Below, in pieces: positions 1 through 7,976 of a stretch of DNA of 36,743 nt; positions within the stretch are counted from its first letter, which is position 1; the number at the start of each line of letters is the position of its first letter. Made by a program: the position numbers and the translations under genes. The notes beneath the pieces were generated by a model, which saw only the letters and a list, made by a program, of their open reading frames with translations, was not told the DNA's origin and did no database searches. Source of the DNA: Candidatus Bathyarchaeota archaeon (lineage in GTDB: Archaea; Thermoproteota; Bathyarchaeia; Bathyarchaeales; Bathycorpusculaceae); contig PLNS01000011.1 in assembly GCA_003141855.1 (NCBI GenBank), positions 2,528 through 39,270 on the forward strand. The letters run 5' to 3'.

Positions 1-202
1 TTAAACATATTTCTGATAGAAGCACTAAATCCGTTCTCTCAACATCATTAGAACATATTGTGATTCGGTAAGGGTGTCAGGACGCGTTCTTAGATATAAA
101 CTTGGCAATTTTCTGAAAGTGAAGCTAGTTTTCAGCGCACACGCTTGATTAGTTTAATTCAATTTTTTCTCGGTTGTTATTTGGCTTCACTCTTCTTAGT
201 TG
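1..202. other. No gene seen in the first 200 bases
   Basis: This AT-rich stretch has stops in all frames and no coding pattern that I can support. It lies downstream of the small minus-strand ORF at 203-343 and probably holds its 3' region. Confidence 0.5.
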
Positions 203-343
203 TTATTTACTTTCGCCCCTCTTTTTGGTGTCCGTATAGGTTTTCTTTTTCACTTTCTTTCTAATCGGGCAATTAAGTCGAATACTCGATTTGCACCTGC
301 GACAGTTCTTAACTAAACCTGCTCTTAATTGGCACATTTTCAT
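203..343 (-). CDS. Possible 46-aa Cys-rich basic small protein
   Basis: The ORF starts at ATG 343 (an in-frame ATG also lies two codons on) and stops with TAA at 203. The product has four cysteines (residues 4, 14, 17 and 25, with a CRRC pair) followed by a very Lys-rich tail, which fits a tiny zinc-binding, nucleic-acid-binding protein. A TATA-like GTATAAACA lies about 20-25 bp upstream of the ATG, so the mRNA would be leaderless. No function is recognised. The ORF is short and could be chance; the tandem promoter repeat and the spaced cysteines are the support. Confidence 0.38.
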   Translation of the reverse strand: MKMCQLRAGLVKNCRRCKSSIRLNCPIRKKVKKKTYTDTKKRGESK

Positions 344-356
344 TTACCGCTTTTCT

Positions 357-396
357 TATGTTTATACTCATTGCTCGTATGTTTATACCCATTGCT
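357..396 (-). promoter_or_regulatory. Tandem 19-bp repeat carrying two TATA-like boxes
   Basis: Two 19-bp copies (357-375 and 378-396, one mismatch) repeat with a 21-bp period, two helical turns. On the minus strand each contains GTATAAACA. The proximal copy is correctly placed for a leaderless start at 343. Function as a duplicated core promoter or a regulator site is inferred. Confidence 0.4.
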
Positions 397-450
397 TTTT
401 TTAGCTTAGTTTGTTATTTTTGCAATAGTTAGGCAATTAATTAAAATTAA

Positions 451-573
451 CTATTCACTATATTTGCCAAACTCGGATTTTAATTTGTCTTGATGACTTG
501 GTTTAGGCTTTTCTGGTTGCTCTGTCTCACTACCCCATGCGTTACAGCCATAACCTTTATCCTCAGTTTTTTC
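451..573 (-). other. In-frame extension after the amber stop of the zinc-ribbon gene
   Basis: After the TAG at 574-576 the same frame stays open for 40 codons and ends with another TAG at 451. The extension is hydrophilic and protein-like (Glu/Lys/Pro-rich, ending in KSEFGKYSE). It may be the original C-terminus cut off by a Gln-to-amber change, or it may be reached by read-through. The large gene at 1340 ends with TAG, which argues against general use of TAG as sense. Confidence 0.4.
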
Positions 574-1011
574 CTATTGAGATTTCAACTGGTCACTTTT
601 GCCTTTGCTCATAAATTCATTTAAACTTGTGTTATTACGTAAACTACTGTCTAAATTAACAGCTAAAACCTTGCCCATTACTTTCTCTTCTTCTGTGTGT
701 TTCCTCACTTTGAAATCGCTTTGGACGAAAAAAGAACGTTTGCATGATTCACAATTCAAATATGGAAAAATTCCGTCTAACGGCCTAGTGACTTCTTGTT
801 TAGCACCGCAATAAGGACATTGTTGAATCTTAGGTTTCTCGAGGCTGGTTGTAACATTTGATTTAACATCAATACTACTTTCTAACTCGTCCCAAGAAGA
901 ATACATTCGATGCAAAGGGGAATTTCCGCTAGACCATAATTCTTTGAAAATGCTAAGGGCTTCTTTTCGATCATTTTTTGTGGATGCTGGATAATCATTT
1001 TGATCGACCAC
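574..1011 (-). CDS. Zinc-ribbon protein of unknown function
   Basis: This 145-aa soluble protein has a central zinc ribbon: CPYCGAK near residues 65-71 and CESCKRSF near 87-94, a CxxC-x19-CxxC arrangement. The N-terminal 50 residues are polar and contain a probable helix (KEALSIFKELWSS). The start is GTG 1011, with a GGTGAT-like ribosome site about 6 nt upstream. Zinc ribbons of this type occur in many archaeal nucleic-acid and protein-binding factors, but no family is recognised. The frame continues past the TAG stop for 40 more codons (see 451-573), so the gene may be a shortened version of a 186-aa protein. It stands alone with its own promoter region. Confidence 0.7.
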   Translation of the reverse strand: MVDQNDYPASTKNDRKEALSIFKELWSSGNSPLHRMYSSWDELESSIDVKSNVTTSLEKPKIQQCPYCGAKQEVTRPLDGIFPYLNCESCKRSFFVQSDFKVRKHTEEEKVMGKVLAVNLDSSLRNNTSLNEFMSKGKSDQLKSQ

Positions 1012-1339
1012 CAGAAATCACCCAGTCTACTAGTAAAATGATGTTCATTAAAACTAATGGTGTTCATTAAAACTAATAACGTTTGTGAATAAAACAAAAA
1101 CGCGCTGCATCCCAAATAGTTTGACTATGTGGACTGAATTTATTCATGATTATTTGCAGTTCCAGAGAGCCTAAACTCCAAGAGATAATTGGTTGTTTTT
1201 TCACCAAGTTCTATAGAACCGCTGTCGGAAGTTTGATACAAACCAACATCAACTTTGAATGATTACAGCCAAGTGTTATATGCTATACGTTCTATAGTTA
1301 ATTTGTTTTCAAATAAAATTATAGGAAGAGAAAAAAAAC
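1012..1339. promoter_or_regulatory. Divergent intergenic region with repeats and palindrome
   Basis: This region separates the zinc-ribbon gene (minus) from the PQQ protein (plus). It holds two perfect 17-bp copies of TGTTCATTAAAACTAAT at 1042-1058 and 1061-1077 (19-bp period), just upstream of the minus gene. A perfect palindrome GTTCTATAGAAC lies at 1208-1219, and its half GTTCTATAG recurs at 1289-1297. A TATA-like TTATATGC lies near 1277-1284 for the plus gene, which has AGGAAGAG at about 1322-1329, 10 nt before its ATG. Confidence 0.5.
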
Positions 1340-3925
1340 ATGACAAAACTAAAAAATAAAACTATGGCTATTTTGATTGTGGCAATCTTAACTATATCAA
1401 TTGGAGCTTCAACAATACAAATGTCACAAGCAACAAATCTCAATGTACCAGTATACCTAAAAGTCTACGCTGAACCCAATCCAGTCGGCATCGGCCAAAC
1501 AGTCTTCGTCAGCATGTTTTTCACAAAACCAATCCCCAACGTTGTTGGTCAATACTACACTGGGTTAACCATAAACATCGTTAAGCCAGACGGAATCAAC
1601 CAGACCCTTGGGCCATACACAGCAGACACAACCGGCGGTGTAGGCGGAATCGTATTCGTACCTTCAATCGTCGGAAACTACACTGTTCAAGCATTCTATC
1701 CAGGACAAAACATCACAACAGGTGACCACTTAATTGCAACTTTGAGCGACCCAGACTACTTTACCGTGCAGCAAGAACCGATTCCAGGCTCTAATATAAT
1801 TCCATTGCCAACTGAATACTGGTCTCGTCCAATCTACGCAACAAACTACCTATGGTCACAACTCGGTGGTAACTGGTGGGGTCTATACCAACCATCATTC
1901 ACTAGCACTGGCGGCTACGACGCAACCGGTAACAACTTCAACCCATACAGCGCAGCGCCTAACTCAGCTCACGTTATGTGGGTTAAGCCAACCGCTTTCG
2001 GCGGACAAGTCGGCGGCCCAATCAGTGGCGACCAAGAAAGCCAGTATACATCAACATCAATTCTCTACAACCAATTCGAGCCCATTATCCTCAACGGCTT
2101 CCTCTACTACAAACTCTACCCCAACACACCAACAAGTCCCTCTAGCGCTGATACCCCTGGCATAAACGCAGTCGACCTAAGGACCGGAAATTTGATCTGG
2201 CACAAAGACACATCTCTTACACCACTCTTCGGCTGGAACATGCAATTCCACACCGTACAGGAATATGGAACACAAGCGTACCTAGTCTGCCAAGCACCAA
2301 CTCAACCAGCTCAAGGTAACGTAAGTAGCTACAGCGTTTGGCAAGTTCTAGACCCGATGACTGGATACTTCATAGCAAACATCACAAGCGTACCAAGCGC
2401 AGGACCTCTAGGCGGAGCTGGCCTACCAGGCATAGTTGAAACCAAAGATTACAACACGCAAGGAGCAGTATACTACTATAGCACCAGCAGCGGCAACCTT
2501 ACCATGTGGAACTCAACCAGATGCTTCCAAGGCGGCACAGCCTTCGGTGCAGCATCTTCACCGTCCACCATACGCCCATCCGGAAACATCAACTTCACAC
2601 GAGGCAACCAATGGCAAGTAATACTCCCAACCAATATTAGCGGTTTAGCCATCAACCCAGCTTTAAGCATTGCTGGAAGAACAAATGACGTAATACTTAT
2701 GCGTTCGTACGGTCCACTGTTGGCTAGCTTCTCGACTCAATTTGGAGCATCCTACGAGGTAGAATGTGGATTCAACGCGACAAACGGTCAACTGCTATGG
2801 GGACCTGTAAACAGGACAGACCTGCCAGAGTTCCATGAGCGATCAGTTATCGCTGTCGGTGACCAACACTGGGTAGAACATGACAAAGACACCAACCAAG
2901 CATACACCTACGACCTACTTACTGGCAAACAAATCGGTTCAGTCATCACGCTTCCAGGCAACGCTTTAAGCACACTGGAACGCGGCGGAGCCATCGCTTA
3001 CAATAAATGTTATATCTGGGACTTCGGCGGCAATGTTAACGCGATCGACCTGACAACAGGTAAGTTAGTATGGACCTATAAACCCAGAGACGCAGGATAC
3101 AACACACCATACGGCATCTATCCATTCTGGCATTTTGGCTCACACAGCATCGCAGACGGCAAATTATTCCTCTCGGAAGCCCGCATGTACGACCCACCGA
3201 TGTTCTCTGACGCACACAAAATGGCAATCAACACCACTGATGGCACAATCGTCTGGAGCGGATTAGGCTTCTATGGACGCGAGCCAAGCGCAATCGCTGA
3301 CGGCTACTTAGTCGCATGGAACAGCTATGACTGCCAAATCTACACCTACGGCAAAGGACCATCAGAAACCACAGCCAACGTACAGCAGAACGTGGTGCAG
3401 TACGGTTCAAGCGTGCTCATAACCGGCAACATAATGGACAAATCCACAGGCACAACCGACAACGACAGATCAGCAAGATTCCCAACTGGCGTACCAGCCG
3501 TATCAGACGACAGCCAAACCGCATGGATGGCATACGTCTACATGCAGCAGCCAAAACCAACAAACGCAACTGGAATTCCAGTGTCAATCGATGTTCTCGA
3601 CTCAAACGGCAACACCCGAAACATTGGCACAACAACTAGTGATGCCACCGGCAGATTCAGCTTCACATGGACACCAGACATAGCAGGAGACTACACCGTC
3701 ACCGCGAACTTCTTAGGCACAGAATCATACTACGCATCATCAGCAGAAACATTCTTCACCGTCAGCGAACCAGAACCAACTGCAACACCCGCACCAACAT
3801 TAGCGTCATCTATGGCTGACCTGTACTTTGTTCCCGCAATCGCAGGCTTGTTCGTCCTAATCATCGTAGTATTAGCTCTGCTAGTACTCATGATGATGAG
3901 AAAACGACCAACCCCAACCATATAG
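1340..3925 (+). CDS. Secreted PQQ-like beta-propeller protein, membrane anchored (paralog 1)
   Basis: This 861-aa surface protein has an N-terminal signal peptide (about residues 1-31) and an Ig-like domain (about 35-145). Next comes a Trp-rich linker (TEYWSRPI, GNWWGLY) and a PQQ-type propeller (about 260-700) with recurrent blade motifs such as AVDLRTGNLIW, AIDLTTGKLVW and INTTDGTIVW. A second Ig-like/CARDB-like domain (about 700-815), a Pro/Thr linker and one C-terminal membrane helix (about 831-853) followed by RKR complete it. Propellers of this kind serve as extracellular binding or scaffold surfaces; a bound cofactor or enzyme activity cannot be shown here. A close paralog lies at 5214, and a TrmB-like gene sits between them. 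The stop is TAG, followed by a T-rich terminator and the conserved element at 3967-4090. Confidence 0.88.
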   Translation: MTKLKNKTMAILIVAILTISIGASTIQMSQATNLNVPVYLKVYAEPNPVGIGQTVFVSMFFTKPIPNVVGQYYTGLTINIVKPDGINQTLGPYTADTTGGVGGIVFVPSIVGNYTVQAFYPGQNITTGDHLIATLSDPDYFTVQQEPIPGSNIIPLPTEYWSRPIYATNYLWSQLGGNWWGLYQPSFTSTGGYDATGNNFNPYSAAPNSAHVMWVKPTAFGGQVGGPISGDQESQYTSTSILYNQFEPIILNGFLYYKLYPNTPTSPSSADTPGINAVDLRTGNLIWHKDTSLTPLFGWNMQFHTVQEYGTQAYLVCQAPTQPAQGNVSSYSVWQVLDPMTGYFIANITSVPSAGPLGGAGLPGIVETKDYNTQGAVYYYSTSSGNLTMWNSTRCFQGGTAFGAASSPSTIRPSGNINFTRGNQWQVILPTNISGLAINPALSIAGRTNDVILMRSYGPLLASFSTQFGASYEVECGFNATNGQLLWGPVNRTDLPEFHERSVIAVGDQHWVEHDKDTNQAYTYDLLTGKQIGSVITLPGNALSTLERGGAIAYNKCYIWDFGGNVNAIDLTTGKLVWTYKPRDAGYNTPYGIYPFWHFGSHSIADGKLFLSEARMYDPPMFSDAHKMAINTTDGTIVWSGLGFYGREPSAIADGYLVAWNSYDCQIYTYGKGPSETTANVQQNVVQYGSSVLITGNIMDKSTGTTDNDRSARFPTGVPAVSDDSQTAWMAYVYMQQPKPTNATGIPVSIDVLDSNGNTRNIGTTTSDATGRFSFTWTPDIAGDYTVTANFLGTESYYASSAETFFTVSEPEPTATPAPTLASSMADLYFVPAIAGLFVLIIVVLALLVLMMMRKRPTPTI

Positions 3926-3946
3926 AAACGCCAAACAAAAAACAAT

Positions 3947-3966
3947 CTTCCCCTTTTTTGTTTTTA
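3947..3966 (+). terminator. T-rich terminator after PQQ paralog 1
   Basis: A CTTCCCC block runs into a T-rich run shortly after the stop codon. The same arrangement follows paralog 2 near 7820-7837. Oligo-T terminators of this kind are typical in archaea. Confidence 0.5.
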
Positions 3967-4090
3967 AAAACAATGGAGAAAAGATGAGGGCTGAGAAGGC
4001 TCTGGTTAGCATTCACTATATAATAGCCATAGTGATTAGAGCATTTTGCATTTTTGCTCTTTTCTCCAAGTTTCCAGAGCCTCAGCAAAC
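3967..4090 (+). ncRNA. Conserved structured non-coding element, copy 1
   Basis: GCTGAGAAGGCTCTGG (3990-4005) is complementary to CCAGAGCCTCAGC (4074-4086), an 8-bp plus 5-bp stem with a 3-nt bulge. It encloses a perfect hairpin TCACTAT/ATAGTGA (4013-4019/4029-4035). GGAGAAAAG (3975-3983) can also pair with CTTTTCTCC (4059-4067), giving a pseudoknot or an alternative fold. Blocks GGCTnAGAAGGCTCTGGTTA, ATTTTGCATTT and CCAGAGCCTCAGCAAACC recur downstream of the second PQQ paralog at 7850-7976. The strand is assigned from the upstream gene. It could be a 3'-UTR or RNA element, a small RNA, or a DNA-level repeat. Confidence 0.5.
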
Positions 4091-4094
4091 CAAA

Positions 4095-4224
4095 TAATGC
4101 CTGGAGAAGCATTAATATACGTTACACGGCTGAAACGTTGTTGCAGAAGTGCATGCAGAAAGCCTGTCAAGAGCCTTTTAAATAAAAGGAAATTTGGCTG
4201 TTAGTTGTCATTTATTCGAAGCGG
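4095..4224. other. Remainder of the 3926-4224 intergenic region
   Basis: It holds a hairpin TAATGC/GCATTA (4095-4114) just after the conserved element. A terminator-like hairpin CCTTTT-AAAT-AAAAGG at 4174-4189 lies about 35 bp beyond the stop of the minus-strand regulator. No gene was seen. Confidence 0.4.
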
Positions 4225-5076
4225 TTATCGATGAAAGGTGTCGCTTGCAACCTTAACATTCTTGCTAGAGTAACGATTTAGAGGTGGGACCGCTTGTTTC
4301 CATAGTTCGTTAAAATAAGCCTCGACAGCCAATATGAGGGCAGGGTTAGTTGTCCATAACATAGGCGAATCACCTACGAGTTTTTCAGGCGACGTGTAGA
4401 CAAGTAGTTCTTTTTTGTCATATACTCCGAGAATCGCCGAGAATTGGTATGGAACAAATCTGATTTCAAAATTCGGATTTTTAATGGAGTGTTTATAGAT
4501 TTCTTGAGCGGATTGTTTGTCAGGAAGTTTCTGTGCTACAATTCGGATTTTTACATGTCTTTTTAGCGCTTGGATGTTTTGCTCTTTGAAAAGGGAGCCT
4601 GCGTAACCGACATTTTTCCATGAACCATTGATAATGTCGCATGACTCTTTTGTTCCATCAACAACTATTCTTGACTTTCTTATGATAGCTTCCTTCCCGC
4701 TTGTAATAGCAAAGTAGGTAGTCTTTTCTTCGTCTGGGCTTTCCACTTGAACGTTTGCGAACTTCTCGAGCAGCATTTTTGACTTCTGCCCAAGATTCAA
4801 AGATGCTTTTTCTCTTCGTTCAAGCAGAAACATAATAGCGTCGTTTATGGGAACTGGCTTAAACTCTGTTGGATTGACGAGCAATTTTTCTACTAAACCT
4901 AGACTTTGCAGCTCAGCTACGACTCGCTGGGCTTCTTGCCGGGCTATATTTGTCTTTTCTGCAATCTTTTTAATTGTACTATTGCTTGTTCTGACTAAGG
5001 CAAGGTAAACCTTTGCTTGGAGAAATGTGAGCCCCAATTCCCTAAGAGTCTGAACATCTTCAACCCGAAGCATCAT
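4225..5076 (-). CDS. TrmB-like winged-helix transcription regulator
   Basis: This is a DNA-binding regulator of the TrmB family. The first 70 residues form a winged helix (LRELGLTFLQAKVYLALV, then the recognition segment KKIAEKTNIARQEAQRVVAELQSLGLV). A Lys/Arg-rich linker and a larger domain ending in a phospholipase-D-like effector region (SREAI-type ITSGKEAIIRKSRI, IVAQKLPD, VYTSPEKLVG) follow; TrmB proteins usually bind sugars there. The frame opens at GTG 5112, but that codon lies inside the promoter repeat. ATG 5076 or 5073, directly after GGGGAGGGG, is the better start (283 or 282 aa). It is transcribed divergently from PQQ paralog 2 and lies between the two paralogs, so it probably controls one or both of them and itself. 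Confidence 0.8.
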   Translation of the reverse strand: MMLRVEDVQTLRELGLTFLQAKVYLALVRTSNSTIKKIAEKTNIARQEAQRVVAELQSLGLVEKLLVNPTEFKPVPINDAIMFLLERREKASLNLGQKSKMLLEKFANVQVESPDEEKTTYFAITSGKEAIIRKSRIVVDGTKESCDIINGSWKNVGYAGSLFKEQNIQALKRHVKIRIVAQKLPDKQSAQEIYKHSIKNPNFEIRFVPYQFSAILGVYDKKELLVYTSPEKLVGDSPMLWTTNPALILAVEAYFNELWKQAVPPLNRYSSKNVKVASDTFHR

Positions 5077-5107
5077 CCCCTCCCCATATGCTACATTATT
5101 GCCTATA

Positions 5108-5203
5108 TGCACTTAAGACTGTTACATTTTTAAATTTTTATGAAAGCAAGTGACTTTCTTGCCACTCTTTAAGTGCAATAACCTACTTATAAGAACAAAG
5201 GAG
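5108..5203. promoter_or_regulatory. Shared divergent promoter with mirrored TTAAGTGCA elements
   Basis: TGCACTTAA (5108-5116) and its exact reverse complement TTAAGTGCA (5169-5177) face outward, each about 26 nt before the expected transcription start of its gene. Between them GCAAG/CTTGC (5146-5150/5157-5161) and AGTG/CACT (5149-5152/5163-5166) form a nested palindrome, a candidate operator. AAGGAG at 5198-5203 precedes the ATG at 5214. The mirrored elements may be TATA-type core promoters, regulator sites, or both; TTAAGTGCA recurs before the SSB gene at 15217-15225. Confidence 0.5.
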
Positions 5204-5213
5204 AAAAAAGAAA

Positions 5214-7802
5214 ATGTCTATCAATTTCGTTAGAGAGAATGCTAAAATTCATGGAAAACAGAAACTATCTGTAATTGCTTTGATTCTGCTGTTGTCAGTT
5301 TCCGGAATAATGACGACTATGTCAAATTCAAAAGCGCAGACTGCGGCTTCTCCTCTTCCCACAAATGCTTATCTAGCTGTTTCGCCAAACCCTGTAGGCC
5401 TCGGTCAGCAGGCAACACTTGAAATGTGGCTGGGTCAACCCAACCCAACTGCATCCGGTCTAGTCGGTAGCAGGTGGACAAACCTTGCCATAGCAGTCAC
5501 AAAACCTGATGGAACAACCGAAACGCTGGGGCCTTTCACAGCTAATGACGCGTCATTCGCAATCGCATATTACACACCCAACCAAATAGGCAATTACACT
5601 TTCAAGTTCACTTTTCCAGGGCAACACGTAACCGGTGTATCACCAATGACCATGGCACCAGTTGACAGTTATTATGCACAAAGCAGTTTCACAACAGTAC
5701 TTACAGTACAGCAGGAACCAGCGACAACAACGCCACAAACTTCGCTTCCAACGAACTATTGGACTCGCCCAATAAACTCAAATAATCAATACTGGTATTC
5801 AATTTCAGGAAACTGGCTAGCGTTAGGTGCATCCACTTTTGGATCAACAAACTACAATGCGACAGGAAACTTTAACGCGTTCACCAGGGCGCCTAATAGT
5901 GCTCATGTCCTGTGGACTAAGCCATTAGAGTTTGGAGGCTTAATTGGAGGCGAATTCGGCGGAACGAGCACAAGTAACTACTTCACTGGCAAAACATATC
6001 AAACAGCGTTCCAACCACCAATAATCATCAACGGCGTACTCTATTACAACGCTCCTACAAATCCCAGAGAGGGCTTTTATGCTGTAGATTTGCGTACCGG
6101 GCAAACGTTGTGGTGGCAAAACAGCACTGAGCCTGTTTATCAACCTATGGGCGGTTTAGTGACAGGTTGGGCTTATCCTGGAATCTCTCTCGGTCAAGTG
6201 TATAACTACCTGTCGCCTAACATGGAAGGAGGTTTTCCCTATCTCTGGTTCACTGGCACAACTACATGGGATATGTATGACGCTAACACAGGAAACCGGA
6301 TATTACAAATTGCTAATGCAACAACCGGCGGCACAAATGTCGAAGGACCTAATGGCGAACTGCTAAACTACGTCATTGGAAATAATTGGATAGCTATGTG
6401 GAACTCGTCACTTTGCATCGGAACGTTCGCAAAATATACCCCGCCGATCCCACTTTTTAGTTCAAATGCTTGGGTCTGGAGTCCACCTATAGGAGCCGTT
6501 CTTAATTGGAATACAGGCGTGCAATGGAATGTTACGATTAAGTATCCGGGTGAGGCAATAGCAAGCGTCAACTCGGGAATAATACTTGCAAGTACCGTAA
6601 CTGGGGTAGGCAGCTATTTCGGGATACAAAGCTACGCAATAGAAGTAGGATATAGCGCGACGACGGGCCAACAATTATGGATGCAAAATCGAACACTACC
6701 TTCTGGCCCTACAACAGGGTACCTTTACAGTATAGGACCGATGGTCAACGGCATATACACAGCATACGACGCCTTAGCTGAGCAATGGTATGCTTTCGAC
6801 GTTAACACTGGCAATAAGATATGGGGTCCGACAGTAGCTGACCCTGACCCATGGGGTTCAATGGGAAGCGCATCGAACTCACAAATCGCTTACGGAATCC
6901 TTTACGGAGAATCTACAGATGGAGTTCACGCTTTCAACCTTACCACAGGCCAGCACTTATGGGACTTCAAAGGAGTTGACAGCGGAGCAGATTTCCCTGG
7001 CTTCCCTTACTATCCGTTTGAAGGTACTTCAATGACCGTTGCTGACGGAAAAATCTACTTGCAAACTGGTGACACTCATGGTGACCCCATGTTTAGAGGA
7101 GCACAACTTTACTGTGTAAACGCTACTTCCGGAACAGAAATCTGGAGAACAACTTCATTCTACGAAGGAGTTACGCCTGTTTCAGATGGAATCCTCATGG
7201 CTCTAAACGGGTACGACAACCAAATATACGCCTATGGTATGGGGCCAACCAAGACTACTGTTACCACACCAGCAGTCGGAGTAACAACCGCAACACCGAT
7301 AACTATTAGCGGAACAATAACTGACATTTCAAATGGAGCACAGCAAGATGCAGTCGCGAAGAACTTCCCTAACGGGTTACCATGCGTTTCTGATGCAAGC
7401 CAATCGCAATTCATGGAAGCTGTCTACCAACAACAACCTATGCCAACCAACCTCACTGGCGTTCCAGTAACGATAAACGTGGTTGATTCAAACGGCAATT
7501 ACAGAACAATCGGAACCGCAGTAAGCAATGCTTATGGAACCTACAGTTTGACATGGACCCCGGACATCTCAGGTACCTATACCGTTATAGCAGACTTTAC
7601 AGGCACAGAATCATACTATGCATCCAAAGCTGCAGCTACATTCTACGCTTCTGAACCAGCAGCAACACCCACCCCAACCGCAGCAGTACAATCTGTCGCT
7701 GACCTATACTTTGTTCCAGCAATCGCAGGCATTATTGTTGCAATAGCCATAGTTGGAGCTGTACTAACACTCTTGTTGCTTAGAAAAAGACCACAAAGCT
7801 AA
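5214..7802 (+). CDS. Secreted PQQ-like beta-propeller protein, membrane anchored (paralog 2)
   Basis: This 862-aa protein has the same architecture as the one at 1340. There is a signal peptide (hydrophobic segment about 20-36, processing near SKAQT) and an Ig-like domain beginning NPVGLGQQATLEMWL. The Trp-rich segment TNYWTRPINSNNQYWYSISG follows, then propeller repeats (AVDLRTGQTLWW, FDVNTGNKIWG, FNLTTGQHLWD, VNATSGTEIW) and a second Ig-like domain (VPVTINVVDSNGNYRTIGTA). It ends with a Thr/Pro linker and a C-terminal membrane helix (about 834-857) then RKR. The C-terminal segment DLYFVPAIAG is identical in both paralogs. Gene bodies have diverged strongly, while the 3' non-coding element is still recognisable. 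Surface binding or scaffold role is inferred. Confidence 0.88.
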   Translation: MSINFVRENAKIHGKQKLSVIALILLLSVSGIMTTMSNSKAQTAASPLPTNAYLAVSPNPVGLGQQATLEMWLGQPNPTASGLVGSRWTNLAIAVTKPDGTTETLGPFTANDASFAIAYYTPNQIGNYTFKFTFPGQHVTGVSPMTMAPVDSYYAQSSFTTVLTVQQEPATTTPQTSLPTNYWTRPINSNNQYWYSISGNWLALGASTFGSTNYNATGNFNAFTRAPNSAHVLWTKPLEFGGLIGGEFGGTSTSNYFTGKTYQTAFQPPIIINGVLYYNAPTNPREGFYAVDLRTGQTLWWQNSTEPVYQPMGGLVTGWAYPGISLGQVYNYLSPNMEGGFPYLWFTGTTTWDMYDANTGNRILQIANATTGGTNVEGPNGELLNYVIGNNWIAMWNSSLCIGTFAKYTPPIPLFSSNAWVWSPPIGAVLNWNTGVQWNVTIKYPGEAIASVNSGIILASTVTGVGSYFGIQSYAIEVGYSATTGQQLWMQNRTLPSGPTTGYLYSIGPMVNGIYTAYDALAEQWYAFDVNTGNKIWGPTVADPDPWGSMGSASNSQIAYGILYGESTDGVHAFNLTTGQHLWDFKGVDSGADFPGFPYYPFEGTSMTVADGKIYLQTGDTHGDPMFRGAQLYCVNATSGTEIWRTTSFYEGVTPVSDGILMALNGYDNQIYAYGMGPTKTTVTTPAVGVTTATPITISGTITDISNGAQQDAVAKNFPNGLPCVSDASQSQFMEAVYQQQPMPTNLTGVPVTINVVDSNGNYRTIGTAVSNAYGTYSLTWTPDISGTYTVIADFTGTESYYASKAAATFYASEPAATPTPTAAVQSVADLYFVPAIAGIIVAIAIVGAVLTLLLLRKRPQS

Positions 7803-7819
7803 ACAGCAACACAAAAACA

Positions 7820-7837
7820 ATCTTCCCCCCTTTTTTA
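7820..7837 (+). terminator. T-rich terminator after PQQ paralog 2
   Basis: A C6 run followed by T6 lies about 20 nt after the stop, in the same arrangement as after paralog 1. Confidence 0.5.
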
Positions 7838-7849
7838 GTCTTAAAAAGC

Positions 7850-7976
7850 AATTTAGAAAGAGCTGGCTAAGAAGGCTCTGGTTAAATTAACTGTGACATC
7901 GTAGTCATCGTGAATACGATTTTGCATTTGTGTTCTTTTCTCCAATAATCCTTGCCTCCAGAGCCTCAGCAAACCC
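7850..7976 (+). ncRNA. Conserved structured non-coding element, copy 2
   Basis: GCTAAGAAGGCTCTGG (7866-7881) pairs with CCAGAGCCTCAGC (7958-7970), with one mismatch relative to copy 1. The enclosed hairpin has a different sequence (ATCGTA 7898-7903 with TACGAT 7915-7920), so pairing is kept while bases change. The ATTTTGCATTT and TCTTTTCTCCAA blocks are conserved, but the alternative pairing seen in copy 1 is weaker here. Its only shared context is the upstream PQQ gene. Confidence 0.5.

Noticed and set aside
882-1115. Minus-strand ORF of 77 codons overlapping the zinc-ribbon gene start
   Set aside because: It overlaps the zinc-ribbon frame and its composition is not protein-like. The zinc-ribbon frame has clear motifs.
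3888-4112. Minus-strand ORF of 74 codons across the conserved element
   Set aside because: The matching region after the second paralog does not keep the same reading frame between conserved blocks, so conservation is not at the protein level.
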